Shown piece by piece: positions 1 to 10,409 of a DNA stretch of 64,000 nucleotides. Each line of letters opens with the position of its first letter. Position 1 is the first letter of the stretch. The stretch covers positions 4,268,760-4,332,759 of the forward strand of contig NZ_CP006569.1 in NCBI RefSeq assembly GCF_000517425.1, read 5' to 3'. The notes under the pieces are model-generated. The model saw only the letters and a program-made list of their open reading frames with translations. It searched no databases and was not told the origin of the DNA. The translations under genes and the position numbers were made by a program. Origin of the DNA: Sodalis praecaptivus (GTDB lineage Bacteria; Pseudomonadota; Gammaproteobacteria; Enterobacterales; Enterobacteriaceae).

Positions 1-747
1 GATTTTCTCGTCGGACTGGAGGATATCCGCGGCGTAATGAAGAGTCTCATCGCGGCCGGACCCGATGCGATCCAGGTGAATTTTGGTCAGGCCGATTTGC
101 TACAGCAAACGCCGGGACCGAAGCCGGCGCTGGTAATGCGTGCCGACGTCGGCAATGCCTACAACGCCACCCGCCATCGGGAAATGTGGGCGGTATTGCA
201 TAACCCCGAGGCGCCGATCCTGGCGGCGCTGCAAATGGACGCCGCGGCGGTCGTGGTCAATCTTTACCAGATCCCCGACGAGCCGGGCATTTTCCGCCAG
301 TGTATCGAGAATATCAGCCGCCTGCGCCATGCGTGCGACCGCTATGGCATGCCGTTGATGATTGAGCCGCTGGTCATGGCGCCCGCCGGCCAAGGCGCGG
401 CCTATGGCTCGTTGGGGGATGTCGGGCAGATCGTTCCGCTGGTGCGGCTGGCACGTGAGCTCGGCGCCGATATCATCAAAGCCGATCCCACCGATGAGGT
501 CGACGAGTTTTATCGCGTGGTGGAGGCGGCACGCTGTCCGACGCTGGTCCGCGGCGGCGGCAAAGGCGAGCTGGCGGACGTGTTGGTCAAAACCGCGGCG
601 CTGATGGCACAGGGCGCCGCCGGCATGGTGTACGGGCGCAACGTCTATCAACATGCCAATCCTTCACGCGTCGTCAGGGCGTTGATGGCCATTATTCATC
701 AGGGCGCCAGCGGGCAGCAGGCGCTGGCGATTTATCAGCAGGACTGA
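1..747 (+). CDS. Class I aldolase, DeoC/LsrF/FbaB-like (5' end cut by window edge)
   Basis: The reading frame is open from the first base (twelve codons precede the first ATG at 37), so the start lies outside the window. The visible part resembles class I aldolases of the DeoC/LsrF/FbaB fold. It has an ALVMRADVGNAYNA stretch near visible residue 45, a likely Schiff-base lysine in ADIIKADPTDE, and a glycine-rich phosphate loop LVRGGGKGE near the C-terminus. Such enzymes cleave or thiolyse phosphorylated ketoses. An FGGY sugar kinase starts 55 bases downstream on the same strand, which fits a pathway in which the kinase makes the substrate the aldolase splits. The sugar is not known. The family assignment is fairly safe and the substrate is open. 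Confidence 0.75.
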   Translation, partial: DFLVGLEDIRGVMKSLIAAGPDAIQVNFGQADLLQQTPGPKPALVMRADVGNAYNATRHREMWAVLHNPEAPILAALQMDAAAVVVNLYQIPDEPGIFRQCIENISRLRHACDRYGMPLMIEPLVMAPAGQGAAYGSLGDVGQIVPLVRLARELGADIIKADPTDEVDEFYRVVEAARCPTLVRGGGKGELADVLVKTAALMAQGAAGMVYGRNVYQHANPSRVVRALMAIIHQGASGQQALAIYQQD

Positions 748-802
748 CCTGCGACGGCGCCTGTGCAGTACGCCGCATCCTCCCCGTGTTGCGGAGAAAA
801 AA

Positions 803-2305
803 ATGAGCCAATGTTTGCTGGGTATCGATGCCGGAAATACCATGATCAAAGCGGTATTGTTCAGTCTGGAGGGTCATGTGTTGTCGGTGGCCGGTCGCGC
901 CGGCGCCACCCATCAGCCCCGGCCGGGCTACGCCGAACGGCCGATCGAAGACATATGGCGGGACGTGACGGGCGCCATCCATGACTGCCTGCGCCAGGCC
1001 GGCGACGCCGGCCACCGGGTCATCGCCGTGGGCGCCGCGGGGCACGGCAACGGCCTGTACGCGCTCGACCGCCGGCAGCAGCCCGTCATCGGTATTCAAT
1101 CCATCGACAGCCGCGCGGATGCCCTGGTACGCGAATTTGAGCGTCAGGGGAAGCGCGCAGCTATTTATCAACGCTCATTACAAACCCCCTGGGCCGCCGC
1201 CACGCCGGTACTGTTGAGCTGGCTGAAGCGCCATGACGCCGCGCTTTACCGCCGCATTGGCCACGTGCTGTGCGCCAAGGATGTTATCAGCCATTTCCTG
1301 TGCGGATCGCTCAGCGGCGATTACTCCGATGCCGCCGGCGCCGGTCTGATTGACTATCGCCGGCGCGACTACGACCGCGAGCTCATGGCGCTGTATGAGG
1401 TGCCCGACGCGCTGGCGCTGCTGCCGCCGCTGCGCGAATCCTGCGAGGTCGCGGGACTCGTCAGCGAGCGCGCCGCCCGTTTGACCGGCCTGACCGCCGG
1501 CATCCCGGTCGTAGCCGGCATCTTCGACGTGGTGGCCAGCGCCATCGGCTCGGGCGTGGTCGCCAGCGGCGATGCGTCTATTGTCGCCGGCACGTGGAGT
1601 ATCAACCAGGTGGTGGTGGACAGGCCGGATTATCTACGGCCGGTATTTATGAATTCCATCATCGAAAAAGATCGCTACATGGCGATCGAAGCCAGCGCCA
1701 CTTCCGCCGCCAATCTCGACTGGTTCGTGCGCGAATTCGCCGACGGCCGCGGCGGGCAGGGCGCGGCGCGCAGCAGCGAAGAGGTGGCGTCGGTGCTGCC
1801 CGATGACCGTTTGCCGCTCTATCATCCCTATTTGTACTCGGGCCGCAAGGCAGGCCCCGCCAAAGCCGGCTTTTACGGCTTGGGCGGCTGGCATACCCGG
1901 GCCGATATGTTGTATGCGCTATTTGAGGGCGTGACCTTCGCCCATCGCGCCCATATCGACCGCCTGCGGGCGGCCGGCATCGCGTTCACCCACGCGACGC
2001 TTTCCGGCGGCGCGGCGCGCAGCTGCGTCTGGCCGCAGATGTTCGCCGATGTGCTCAATATCCCTATCCGCACGGCGCAGTGCCAGGAGACCGGCGCGCT
2101 GGGTGCAGCGCTGTGCGCCGGCGTGGGCGTCGGCGTTTGGCGTAATCTGGCCGCGGGGGTGGCGCAGGCGGTCCAACTCGACCCCCGGACGTTATTACCG
2201 CGCGTCGATCGACACGCGTTTCACGACGCCCGCTATAAGCTATTCAAACGGCTGGAAATTGTCATGGGCCAGGTCTGGCAACAGGATCTGGATGACGCTG
2301 TTTAG
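803..2305 (+). CDS. FGGY-family carbohydrate kinase, L-xylulokinase-like
   Basis: Five hundred residues, the usual length for the FGGY family, which phosphorylates sugars with ATP in the cytoplasm. The N-terminal domain opens with GIDAGNTMIKAVLF, and the C-terminal domain carries the ATP-side motif [19 protein letters not shown] near residues 395-415. Overall sequence and motif order resemble E. coli LyxK (L-xylulokinase) more than XylB; the AGIFDVVASAI and ASATSAANLDWFVREF stretches match LyxK positions. The start at 803 is set by GGAG six bases upstream. It follows the aldolase at the left edge and probably shares its transcript. A true xylulokinase (xylB) exists elsewhere in the window at 30750, so this enzyme likely serves a different ketose or polyol. 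Confidence 0.8.
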   Translation: MSQCLLGIDAGNTMIKAVLFSLEGHVLSVAGRAGATHQPRPGYAERPIEDIWRDVTGAIHDCLRQAGDAGHRVIAVGAAGHGNGLYALDRRQQPVIGIQSIDSRADALVREFERQGKRAAIYQRSLQTPWAAATPVLLSWLKRHDAALYRRIGHVLCAKDVISHFLCGSLSGDYSDAAGAGLIDYRRRDYDRELMALYEVPDALALLPPLRESCEVAGLVSERAARLTGLTAGIPVVAGIFDVVASAIGSGVVASGDASIVAGTWSINQVVVDRPDYLRPVFMNSIIEKDRYMAIEASATSAANLDWFVREFADGRGGQGAARSSEEVASVLPDDRLPLYHPYLYSGRKAGPAKAGFYGLGGWHTRADMLYALFEGVTFAHRAHIDRLRAAGIAFTHATLSGGAARSCVWPQMFADVLNIPIRTAQCQETGALGAALCAGVGVGVWRNLAAGVAQAVQLDPRTLLPRVDRHAFHDARYKLFKRLEIVMGQVWQQDLDDAV

Positions 2306-2604
2306 GCCACATAACGCCCTCGCCGCCGGCGGCGCCTGCCCGCCAGGCATGGAACTTGCTTGCTCGTTAAAAGGGCATGTCGCGGCCGTGCGGGCGGGGA
2401 CAAGCGCGCATCGCCGCCCTGGCCTGCACGTTAGGGCGGCGATGGCAGAGCGTTTACGTGTTGTACGCAGTGACCTGCACTCTTGCGGCGCAGATGCACC
2501 CGACCCAAGCTGGCGTGGCCCCGATACCGCCCGGCCGGCGTTTGTCGCCGCGCGGGCGTTCGCCGATGGGTTTTCCGATGACAGCAAGATGCGGGAGAAA
2601 CGGT

Positions 2605-4113
2605 ATGATCATGAATTGGCCTCAGGCCACCGCCGTCGCGCAGGCCATTGTTGACGACTGGCAGCGCGACGGGGAGCCGGGCGGCGCTATTGCGCTGTTC
2701 GATGCTAACGCCATTCACGCCTTTTGCTGCGGCGGGCTGGCCGATTTGGCACAGCGCACCCTGTTCAGCCCCGACAGCGTTGTGCGGTTCGCCTCGGTGA
2801 CCAAACACCTCTTCGCTGCGCTGGTTACCGGGCCGGCGGCGGAGGCGCTCGCGCTAGAGGATCCGCTGGCCCGGCATTTGCCGCAGCTGACCGGCGCCAA
2901 CGGCCAGGTCAGCGTCGGCCAAGCGCTGGATATGACCGGCGGTCTGCCCGACGTGCGCGAGACGCTCTCCTTACTGGGGCTCTCCATCTTCAGCGCCACC
3001 CGCCAGGAAGATCTGCTGCCATTTCTTACCGACTGCGGCGCGCTTAATTATCCCGCCGGCAGCGAAATCAGCTACTCCAATACCGGTTACCGGCTGGTGG
3101 AGGAAGCGCTGAACGCCAAGGGCATCGCCTTTGCCGATCTTCTGCAGCGCCACATCTGCGCCCCGCTGGGGATCCGGTTGCATGCGCCGGCGACGTGGTT
3201 CGATATTGTTCCCGGACTGGTGCCCGGCTACTGGCGCGGCCGCGAAGGCTGGCAGACCGCGTGCGCCGGTTTGCCGCTTTCCGCCTCCGGATCCGCGGCG
3301 GGCAGCCTGCGCGATCTGGCCCGCTGGCTGCAATCGCTGTTGGGGGAGGACGCAGAGGCGGTGTTGACTCGCCTTAGCGCGCCGCGCCGGCTGGCGGACG
3401 GCCGCGAGACGGGTTATGGCCTGGGCCTCGGCCATGTGCGGTGGGGCGAGACGCATCTGCTGGGCCACGGCGGATCTCATCCCGGTTATAAAACCCATTT
3501 TTTGCTCGATCCTGTCCAGCGCGTCGGCATGGCGCTGGTCGCCAATCGGGAGGATGTCGCGCCGCAAACTGACGCGCTGCGGGTGATGGCTGCGCTGCTC
3601 GGCCAGCCCTTACCGCCGATCGGTCACAGCTTGAGCCCCGGCCTATACCTCGCCGAAGGCGGCGACGCGTGGCTGGAGGTGGCTGAGCACGGCGTCAGTT
3701 GGCTTGACGCTGACGAAACGCTTTATCACGACGCGCGGTCCGGTAACGCGTATTCCCTCACCAGCCATTTGCCGATGCGTTTGCACCAGAATGGCGCGGC
3801 GGTGGAAGGCGAAATCGGTCACCGCGTCCGCCGCTTTGTGCCGGCGGACGCGGATGCGCGCGCTTTCGCGCCGGCGCAGGGCCGCTGGCGGCTGGCGCGG
3901 TGGCGTAGCGAGTTGACGATCGACGGCGATCGCCTGCTCCTAGGCCCCGGCCCGTCGCCGCTCACCGCGACCCTGCGCCCGCTCGGGCAGGGCCAGCTGC
4001 TGGCAACGGCCTGCGATGGTCCATGGCGAAAACGGATCCTGCTTAAGGTCCGGGATGACCAGTTGGCGTTGACCACCCACCGCAGCCGTGTAGTGCACTA
4101 TTGCCGGGCCTGA
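2605..4113 (+). CDS. Serine hydrolase, D-aminopeptidase / class C beta-lactamase family (S12)
   Basis: Predicted 502 residues. The three penicillin-recognising motifs are in the correct order: S-V-T-K at residues 64-67 (catalytic Ser and Lys), Y-S-N at 157-159, and H-G-G at 288-290 replacing the usual KTG. Length and layout, an N-terminal serine-hydrolase domain followed by about 200 residues of beta-rich C-terminal region, resemble the D-aminopeptidase (DAP) of Brucella anthropi rather than an AmpC beta-lactamase. No signal peptide is visible, so it is probably cytoplasmic and acts on D-amino-acid peptides or amides. The start at 2605 is chosen because GGGAG lies seven bases upstream; the frame stays open further upstream but without a ribosome site. 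The 299 bases between it and the kinase show nothing recognisable. Confidence 0.75.
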   Translation: MIMNWPQATAVAQAIVDDWQRDGEPGGAIALFDANAIHAFCCGGLADLAQRTLFSPDSVVRFASVTKHLFAALVTGPAAEALALEDPLARHLPQLTGANGQVSVGQALDMTGGLPDVRETLSLLGLSIFSATRQEDLLPFLTDCGALNYPAGSEISYSNTGYRLVEEALNAKGIAFADLLQRHICAPLGIRLHAPATWFDIVPGLVPGYWRGREGWQTACAGLPLSASGSAAGSLRDLARWLQSLLGEDAEAVLTRLSAPRRLADGRETGYGLGLGHVRWGETHLLGHGGSHPGYKTHFLLDPVQRVGMALVANREDVAPQTDALRVMAALLGQPLPPIGHSLSPGLYLAEGGDAWLEVAEHGVSWLDADETLYHDARSGNAYSLTSHLPMRLHQNGAAVEGEIGHRVRRFVPADADARAFAPAQGRWRLARWRSELTIDGDRLLLGPGPSPLTATLRPLGQGQLLATACDGPWRKRILLKVRDDQLALTTHRSRVVHYCRA

Positions 4114-4145
4114 CCGCTTGTTCGAGGATCTGTCCGAGGAGCTTT

Positions 4146-4793
4146 TCAATCGTCAATCCGCAGGCCGTAGGTTTTAAATTTTTCCAACACGCGCGCCATC
4201 TCCTGCTTTGACAGCACCGGTACAGGATCCATCACCGGCAGGACGGCCAGATAGAGCTTGGCAAGAATTTCGACTTCCTGCGCAAGCCATAACGCTCTGG
4301 CCAGATTCTCACCGCAGGTAATCAAACCGTGGTGTTGCAGCAGCGTCGCTTTACGGTCCCGCATCGCCACCGCCACATGCGCCGCCAGATCGCGGCTGCC
4401 AAACGTGGCATAGGGCGCACAGGGCACATTGTCGCCGCCGGCGGCGGCAATCATGTAATGAATGGCGGGGATCGCCCGATTGAGGACCGACACCGCCGTA
4501 CTGTAGACGGCATGATTGTGAATGACCGCTTGACTGTCTGGCCGGGTCAGGTATACCGCCTGATGGAAGCGCCACTCGCTGGAAGGAAGCTTGCCCCAGT
4601 CGGTCCTGCCGTCGGCGTCAACAAACACGATGTGCCGTTCGGTCAACCGCTCGTAGGGAATACCGGTGGGCGTGATCAGCATTCCGGTTTGATAACGTAC
4701 GCTGACATTGCCGGCCGTTCCCTGATTCAAACCCATCTTTCCCATCCGCAGGCAGGTGGCAATGATATCGCGCGCCAGCGCCGTTTTATTCAT
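4146..4793 (-). CDS. fucA: L-fuculose-1-phosphate aldolase
   Basis: Predicted 215 residues, the same length as E. coli FucA and very similar throughout (GLNQGTAGNVSVRYQ, LITPTGIPYE, VLEKFKTYGLRI). This class II aldolase splits L-fuculose-1-phosphate into dihydroxyacetone phosphate and L-lactaldehyde. The catalytic Glu73 (SSEWRFH) and the zinc ligands His92 and His94 (HNH) are in place, as is the third histidine in LLQHHGLI. The ATG at 4793 is chosen because GAGGA lies seven bases upstream and it aligns with the E. coli start; an in-frame upstream ATG at 4826 is less likely. It is transcribed away from fucPIKUR, as in E. coli, across a 500-base control region. Family and function are clear. 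Confidence 0.97.
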   Translation of the reverse strand: MNKTALARDIIATCLRMGKMGLNQGTAGNVSVRYQTGMLITPTGIPYERLTERHIVFVDADGRTDWGKLPSSEWRFHQAVYLTRPDSQAVIHNHAVYSTAVSVLNRAIPAIHYMIAAAGGDNVPCAPYATFGSRDLAAHVAVAMRDRKATLLQHHGLITCGENLARALWLAQEVEILAKLYLAVLPVMDPVPVLSKQEMARVLEKFKTYGLRIDD

Positions 4794-4870
4794 AATAACG
4801 TCCTCTTCCATCCTGAGATGCTCCACATCTTTACCCGCCGCCGGCGTCGGGCAAATAATAACGCTGGTTC

Positions 4871-4886
4871 TGTGATCGCCATCATG
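4871..4886 (+). promoter_or_regulatory. CRP-like site between fucA and fucP
   Basis: TGTGA followed by six bases and TCATG gives a full left half-site and three of five matches on the right. The location upstream of fucA is where catabolite control of the divergent fuc operons would be expected. No start site can be mapped by eye, so this is a motif match only. Confidence 0.35.
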
Positions 4887-4960
4887 ACTAAGCTGTCTTC
4901 CTAATCATTAGTTAGATTAAAATTTCGCTAAAATCTGGCCGTTTGTCGTTTGCGGTCGAT

Positions 4961-4995
4961 AAACGGGCAAATGCGCTTTATTAATTTGCCCGTTT
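4961..4995. promoter_or_regulatory. Perfect 12-bp inverted repeat in fucA-fucP divergent region
   Basis: AAACGGGCAAAT at 4961-4972 and its exact reverse complement at 4984-4995 are separated by 11 bases. The core octamer GGGCAAAT recurs at 5049-5056. The arrangement fits a regulator operator, most simply FucR (DeoR family) encoded at the end of the locus, but a hairpin in the fucP leader is also possible. I know of no established FucR site with this sequence. Confidence 0.5.
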
Positions 4996-5039
4996 CACCT
5001 CGAATTAAAATATACGGTCAACGAAGGCGACATTTTCCC

Positions 5040-5054
5040 TTGCCCAAAGGGCAA
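5040..5054. promoter_or_regulatory. Palindrome TTGCCCAAAGGGCAA, second candidate operator
   Basis: TTGCCC and GGGCAA flank AAA, a perfect 6+3+6 palindrome that reuses the GGGCAA half-site of the inverted repeat 45 bases to the left. The two elements could be paired operators of one regulator. AT-rich DNA suited to promoters surrounds both. Confidence 0.45.
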
Positions 5055-5297
5055 ATTAGGCATTATTTTTGTTTAATTAGGGTGATTAAATCCCCAAAAC
5101 GCTGGGCAATTATTTTTAATGTGAGCTGACGCATATTTTTGCCGTTTATGAATTTTGACAATAGCCCCATCGATTGTGCCGGCGGCGGGTACCCCGCCGT
5201 CGGTAACGGCGTAAAGGGTCAACCGCTTGCTCCGGCCCGAACAGCTAATACCTCTACTTTCACTTCATCGCCGCAGTACGGGCCAGACGAGGATGTT

Positions 5298-6626
5298 ATG
5301 GGAAATGCGCTACTGCCGTCAGAAAAATACCGCGTCGCTTCCGGTCCCCGGAACAATAATAACCTGCTGCCCTTCACATTACTCTGCTCATTATTTTTTC
5401 TTTGGGCAGTTGCTAACAATTTGAATGATATTCTTCTGCCTCAATTTCAAGAGGCCTTCACCCTTAATAATTTTCAAGCAGGATTAATACAATCTTCTTT
5501 TTATTTTGGCTACTTTATTATTCCCATCCCTGCCGGAATTTTGATGAAGAAGCTAAATTATAAATCAGGAATAATTACCGGACTGATGTTTTATGCCGCC
5601 GGGGCCGCCCTATTCTGGCCCGCCGCGCAAACAATGAATTATTCCCTCTTTCTGGCCGGTCTGTTTATTATCGCCGCCGGTCTGGGCTGTCTGGAAACCG
5701 CCGCCAACCCCTTTGTTACCGTACTCGGGCCGGAGGAAAGCGGCCATTTTCGTATCAATCTCGCGCAAACCTTCAACTCTTTCGGCGCCATTATCGCCGT
5801 GGTGTTCGGCCAAAATTTTATCCTGGCCCATGTCCCTCACCAACCTCCCGCGGTACTGGACAGCATGACCCCCGAAGCGCTGGCCTGCTATCGCCACAGT
5901 CTGGTGATGGCGGTTCAGACGCCCTATATGCTGGTGGTGGCGGTGGTGCTGACGGTAGCGCTGTTGATTCTGCTCACCCCTTTCCCCCCCATTCACAGCG
6001 AAAGCGGCGACGAGAAACCCGGCGGCTTTTTTCACGCTACGCGACGGCTGCTTGGCTATCGCCACTGGCGCTGGGCGGTAATGGCCCAGTTTTGTTATGT
6101 CGGGGCGCAGACCGCCTGCTGGAGCTATCTTATCCGCTATGGTGTGGAGGAGGTGGCGCAAATGACCCCCGATTTTGCCGCCAATTATCTGACCGCGACC
6201 ATGGTGTGTTTCTTCGTCGGTCGTTTCAGCGGCACCTGGCTCATACGCCGTTTCGCACCGCAAAACGTCCTGGCGGCCTGCGCCCTGGCGGCCATGCTGA
6301 CCTGCCTCATCGCCGCCGCCGGCGGCCAGCGTGGCCTGATGGCACTGACGCTGTGCAGCCTGTTCATGTCCATCCAGTACCCCACCATTTTTTCGCTTGG
6401 CATCCGTAAGCTTGGGCACGACACCAAATACGGCGCATCGATTATCGTGATGACCATCGTTGGCGGCGGCATCGTCACGCCGGTGATGGGCTATGTTAGC
6501 GATGCCGCCGGAGCTATCGCGCCCGCCGAGCTGATCCCCGCGCTGTGCTTCGGCGTGATTTTTTTCTTTGCCCGGTTCCGCTGTGGCGTTAAGCCCGAGG
6601 CAGGCGTAGCCGCGGTGTCCCATTAA
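5298..6626 (+). CDS. fucP: L-fucose:H+ symporter
   Basis: Major facilitator protein with 12 predicted membrane spans; 442 residues when started at 5298. It matches E. coli FucP nearly end to end ([29 protein letters not shown]-type motif [35 protein letters not shown]). It imports L-fucose with a proton. The ATG at 5298 is preceded by GAGGA and begins M-G-N as in E. coli. The frame is open back to 5139, giving a possible 53-residue extension (M-P-F-M-N-F...) that is hydrophilic and unlike other FucP proteins; I treat it as untranslated leader. It is the first gene of fucPIKUR and is 22 bases from fucI. Confidence 0.96.
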   Translation: MGNALLPSEKYRVASGPRNNNNLLPFTLLCSLFFLWAVANNLNDILLPQFQEAFTLNNFQAGLIQSSFYFGYFIIPIPAGILMKKLNYKSGIITGLMFYAAGAALFWPAAQTMNYSLFLAGLFIIAAGLGCLETAANPFVTVLGPEESGHFRINLAQTFNSFGAIIAVVFGQNFILAHVPHQPPAVLDSMTPEALACYRHSLVMAVQTPYMLVVAVVLTVALLILLTPFPPIHSESGDEKPGGFFHATRRLLGYRHWRWAVMAQFCYVGAQTACWSYLIRYGVEEVAQMTPDFAANYLTATMVCFFVGRFSGTWLIRRFAPQNVLAACALAAMLTCLIAAAGGQRGLMALTLCSLFMSIQYPTIFSLGIRKLGHDTKYGASIIVMTIVGGGIVTPVMGYVSDAAGAIAPAELIPALCFGVIFFFARFRCGVKPEAGVAAVSH

Positions 6627-6648
6627 CCGAATCGTAAAAGGACTTACT

Positions 6649-8427
6649 ATGTCTGAGACGAAAAATCTGCCCAGGGTTGGCATCCGGCCGGTGATCGACG
6701 GACGCAGAATGGGTGTGCGCGAAGCCCTGGAAGCGCAAACCATGGCGATGGCCCGCGCCACCGCGGCGCTTATCAGCGCGCGCTTACGCCATGCCTGCGG
6801 TGCGCCAGTGGAATGCGTCATCGCCGAACACTGTATCGCCGGCATGGCGGAAGCAGCGGCCTGCGACGCGCAGTTCGATACCTGCCACGTCGCTCTCACG
6901 TTAACCGTCACGCCCTGCTGGTGCTACGGCAGCGAAACCATCGATATGTCCCCGCTGCGGCCGAAGGCCATTTGGGGCTTCAACGGGACGGAGCGGCCGG
7001 GCGCGGTCTATCTGGCCGCGGCGCTCGCCGCCCACAATCAGAAAGGGCTGCCGGCATTTTCGATTTATGGACGCGACGTGCAGGATGCCGGCGACCATCA
7101 TATCCCCGTCGACGTGCAGACCCGCCTGCTGCGCTTTGCCCGCGCCGGCCTCGCGGTCGCGGCAATGAAAGGGCGTAGCTACCTGTCGCTCGGCGGCGTC
7201 TCGATGGGTATTGCCGGCTCGATCGTCGATCACCACTTTTTCGAGGCGTGGCTCGGGATGAAAGTGCAAACGGTGGACATGACCGAGCTGCGCCGCCGGA
7301 TCGAACATGAGATCTACGATCGGGACGAGCTGGCGCTGGCGCTGGCGTGGGCGGAAGTGAATTTCCGCTTCGGCGAAGATACCAACGCCGCCGAACATCG
7401 TCGCTCGCCGGAGGGCTATCGCGACGTGCTGCGCCAAAGCCTGCAAATGACGCTTTGCATCCGCGATATGATGCAGGGCAATCCACGTTTGTCCGGCCTG
7501 GGTTTTGCGGAGGAAGCGCAGGGGTATGACGCCATTGCGGCCGGTTTCCAGGGCCAGCGTCACTGGACCGATCAATATGCCAACGGCGACATCGCCGAAG
7601 CACTGCTCAACAGCGCTTTTGACTGGCACGGTGTTCGCCAACCCTTTATCGTCGCCACAGAAAACGACAGCCTCAACGCCGTGGCGATGCTGTTTGGCCA
7701 TCTGTTGACCGGCAGTGCGCAGGTTTTTACCGACGTGCGCAGCTACTGGTCGCCGGAAGCGGTGAAAAGAGTCACCGGCCACGCGCTTGAAGGCGACGCC
7801 GCGCCGGGGGTGATTCACCTCATCAACTCCGGTTCCGCCGCGCTTGATGGCGCCTGCCGCCAGCGGGATGAGCAAGGCAGGCCGACCATCAAACCGCATT
7901 GGGAAATCACGCAGCAGGAGGTGGCTACCTGCCTGGCGGCGACCGAATGGTGCCCCGCGATCCACGAATATTTCCGCGGCGGCGGCTTCTCCTCCCGTTT
8001 CCTCACGCTCGGCGGCGTGCCCTTTACTCTGTCTCGCATCAATCTCATCCGCGGCCTGGGACCGGTGCTGCAAATCGCCGAAGGCTGGAGCGTAGATCTG
8101 CCGCCGGCGATCCATAAGCAACTGGATAAACGCACCAACGCTACTTGGCCTTCCACCTGGTTTGTACCGCGCCTGACCGACCGCGGGCCATTCAAGGATG
8201 TCTGGACCGTAATGTCCCACTGGGGCGCCAATCATGGGGTGCTGACCGCCGGCCATGTGGGTGCCGATTTGATGACGCTGGCGGCGATGCTGCGCATTCC
8301 CGTGTGCATGCATAATGTTGCCGAGGAGCATATCTTCCGGCCTTCCGCGTGGGCGTCGCACGGTATGGATTTGGAAGGACAGGACTACCGCGCCTGCCTT
8401 AACTATGGCCCGCTTTACCGGAACTGA
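6649..8427 (+). CDS. fucI: L-fucose isomerase
   Basis: 592 residues, one more than E. coli FucI, and similar over its full length. It converts L-fucose to L-fuculose with Mn2+ and works as a cytoplasmic oligomer. The metal ligands known from E. coli (Glu337, Asp361, His528) fall in conserved stretches here: [24 protein letters not shown] and [11 protein letters not shown]. The start has AAAGGA upstream. It follows fucP by 22 bases and is followed by fucK after 45 bases, so all are expected on one transcript. Confidence 0.97.
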   Translation: MSETKNLPRVGIRPVIDGRRMGVREALEAQTMAMARATAALISARLRHACGAPVECVIAEHCIAGMAEAAACDAQFDTCHVALTLTVTPCWCYGSETIDMSPLRPKAIWGFNGTERPGAVYLAAALAAHNQKGLPAFSIYGRDVQDAGDHHIPVDVQTRLLRFARAGLAVAAMKGRSYLSLGGVSMGIAGSIVDHHFFEAWLGMKVQTVDMTELRRRIEHEIYDRDELALALAWAEVNFRFGEDTNAAEHRRSPEGYRDVLRQSLQMTLCIRDMMQGNPRLSGLGFAEEAQGYDAIAAGFQGQRHWTDQYANGDIAEALLNSAFDWHGVRQPFIVATENDSLNAVAMLFGHLLTGSAQVFTDVRSYWSPEAVKRVTGHALEGDAAPGVIHLINSGSAALDGACRQRDEQGRPTIKPHWEITQQEVATCLAATEWCPAIHEYFRGGGFSSRFLTLGGVPFTLSRINLIRGLGPVLQIAEGWSVDLPPAIHKQLDKRTNATWPSTWFVPRLTDRGPFKDVWTVMSHWGANHGVLTAGHVGADLMTLAAMLRIPVCMHNVAEEHIFRPSAWASHGMDLEGQDYRACLNYGPLYRN

Positions 8428-8472
8428 ATGCCTAACGCGGCGACCTTGCCGTTCCCGCAGACAGGAGAGATT

Positions 8473-9936
8473 ATGAATCGTGATGTTGTCATCGTGCTGG
8501 ATTGCGGCGCTACAAGTATCCGCGCCATCGCGGTAGACGCCGAAGGCCGGCTTGTCGCCCAGGCCACAACCCCTAACGCCACCGCGCCGGCGGCTGAAAA
8601 TCCCCAGTGGCATATCTGGCCGCTTGAACCGCTGCTGCAACGCTTCGCCTATTGCTGCCAGCAGATCATGCCGCAGCTCAGGCAAGACCATATCCACGCG
8701 CTCACCGTCACGACCTTTGGCGTCGACGGCGCACCGGTGGACCAGCAGGGAGAACTGTTGTATCCCGTTATCAGTTGGAAATGCCCGCGCACCACGCCGA
8801 TCATGGCGCAAATTGGCCGCCTCATCAGCCCTCATGAACTTCAGGTGCTGTCCGGCATTGGTCAGTTCAGTTTCAATACGCTCTATAAGCTGCTGTGGCT
8901 ACAACAGAATCATCCGCGGCTGATGGAGCGGGCGCACTGCTGGCTGTTTCTTTCCTCGCTGATTAATCATCGCCTGACGGGCGAATTCACCACCGACCGC
9001 ACCATGGCGGGCACCAGCCAGCTGCTCGACGTGCGCCAAGAGAAGTTCAGCGACACGATTTTACAGCGTACCGGTCTGTCGCCCGATCTCTTCCCCCGTC
9101 TGGTGGCCGCGGGCGAAGTCATTGGCACGCTGCGCGCGTCGATGGCGGCACGGCTCGGTTTACCCGTCGGGCTGCCGGTCATCGCCACCGGGCACGACAC
9201 GCAGTTTGCCCTGTTCGGTTCCGGTGCGGCGCTCGATCAGGCCGTACTGAGCTCCGGGACCTGGGAGATTTTGATGGTGCGAACGCCGCAGGTGGATACC
9301 AGCCTGCTGCCGCGCTATGAGGGTTCTACCTGCGAACTGGACAGCTGCCGCGGCCTGTTTAACCCCGGTTTGCAGTGGCTGGCGTCGGGCACGCTGGAGT
9401 GGGTGCGTCAGCTTTATTGGCCCGACGATCCGCTACCCGCCGCCTATGATCTCATGATTGCCGAGGGGCGGACCATTCCGCCGGGTTGCCAGGGCGTGCG
9501 TTTACAGGGTCAATTGCTGGACTGTCGACGCCAGACCAGCTGGACCGGCCTGTCCCTGTACTCCAGCCGCGGTCATTTTTACCGCGCCGCGCTGGAAAAT
9601 CTCGCCTGGCGTCTGCGCCATCATCTCGGCGTGCTGCAGAATATCGGCGGTTTTCGCGCCACCGGCCTGCTGCTGGTAGGCGGCGGCAGCCGCAATCCGC
9701 TCTGGAATCAAATCAAGGCCGATGTCCTTAATCTGCCGATCAACGTGCTGAAAGATGCCGAGACCACCGTACTCGGCGCCGCCATGTTCGCCTGGAGCGG
9801 CGCCGGCTTCTATGATTCGCCGGAAACCGCGCGCCAGCAGGTCAACTACCGCTACTACCGCTACTATCCCGGCGAGCAGTGCGGCGATTATCAACAAATG
9901 GTGGAACAACTTGACGCAATGACGGAAGGAGAATGA
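8473..9936 (+). CDS. fucK: L-fuculokinase
   Basis: FGGY kinase of 487 residues that phosphorylates L-fuculose at O-1. The N-terminus [17 protein letters not shown] and the segment [29 protein letters not shown] follow E. coli FucK closely. The C-terminal ATP-binding signature is [20 protein letters not shown]. The ATG at 8473 is selected because GGAGAG lies just upstream and it matches the E. coli core start; a 15-residue extension from 8428 abuts the fucI stop and lacks its own ribosome site. The stop codon is one base before the fucU start, so translation is probably coupled. Confidence 0.96.
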   Translation: MNRDVVIVLDCGATSIRAIAVDAEGRLVAQATTPNATAPAAENPQWHIWPLEPLLQRFAYCCQQIMPQLRQDHIHALTVTTFGVDGAPVDQQGELLYPVISWKCPRTTPIMAQIGRLISPHELQVLSGIGQFSFNTLYKLLWLQQNHPRLMERAHCWLFLSSLINHRLTGEFTTDRTMAGTSQLLDVRQEKFSDTILQRTGLSPDLFPRLVAAGEVIGTLRASMAARLGLPVGLPVIATGHDTQFALFGSGAALDQAVLSSGTWEILMVRTPQVDTSLLPRYEGSTCELDSCRGLFNPGLQWLASGTLEWVRQLYWPDDPLPAAYDLMIAEGRTIPPGCQGVRLQGQLLDCRRQTSWTGLSLYSSRGHFYRAALENLAWRLRHHLGVLQNIGGFRATGLLLVGGGSRNPLWNQIKADVLNLPINVLKDAETTVLGAAMFAWSGAGFYDSPETARQQVNYRYYRYYPGEQCGDYQQMVEQLDAMTEGE

Positions 9937-9937
9937 C

Positions 9938-10360
9938 ATGTTGAAAACGCTTTCGCCGCTTATTGGACCCGAACTGCTCAAGACGCTGTGGGAGATGGGG
10001 CACGGCGATGACATTATCTTCGCCGACGCCCATTTTCCAGCCCATCGTCTAAACCCGCGCGTGATACGGGCCGATGGCCTGCGCATCGCCGAATTACTGG
10101 CGGCGGTGGCGCCGCTGTTTGCCTTGGATAGCTACGCCCCGCCGGTGGTGATGATGGCACCGGTCGGTGGCGACACGCTGGATATCAAGGTGGAGCTGCG
10201 CTATCGCCAGGCGCTGTTCGGCGCGGGGGACGGCGTGGCCGTAGAGCGGATTAGTCGTGAAGCCTTTTATCAACGCGCCGGGACAGCTTACGCCGTGGTA
10301 GTGACGGGTGAGACCGCCCGCTATGGCAATATTTTGCTGAAAAAAGGCATCACGCCTTGA
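9938..10360 (+). CDS. fucU: L-fucose mutarotase
   Basis: 140 residues, equal to E. coli FucU and the RbsD/FucU family length. It interconverts the alpha and beta anomers of L-fucose so that FucI gets its preferred form. The conserved N-terminus [22 protein letters not shown] contains the catalytic-histidine region (GHGD), and the [14 protein letters not shown] and [15 protein letters not shown] stretches are typical. It starts one base after the fucK stop, with GGAAGGAG overlapping the end of fucK. Fourth gene of the fuc operon. Confidence 0.96.
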   Translation: MLKTLSPLIGPELLKTLWEMGHGDDIIFADAHFPAHRLNPRVIRADGLRIAELLAAVAPLFALDSYAPPVVMMAPVGGDTLDIKVELRYRQALFGAGDGVAVERISREAFYQRAGTAYAVVVTGETARYGNILLKKGITP

Positions 10361-10409
10361 TTCCCCGGTGATTATCCGGCCACTACGGCCGGCGCGAAGG
10401 ATGTATGCG

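Noticed and set aside
5139-5297. Fifty-three-residue N-terminal extension of FucP
   Set aside because: The M-G-N start at 5298 has a ribosome site and matches E. coli FucP; the extension is hydrophilic and unlike relatives.
5610-6911. A 433-codon open frame antisense to fucP
   Set aside because: Composition is His/Gly/Arg-rich as expected for a reverse shadow; fucP on the other strand is certain.
6901-8835. A 644-codon open frame antisense to fucI and fucK
   Set aside because: It is the shadow of two strongly recognised genes in high-GC DNA, with no domain and no ribosome site.
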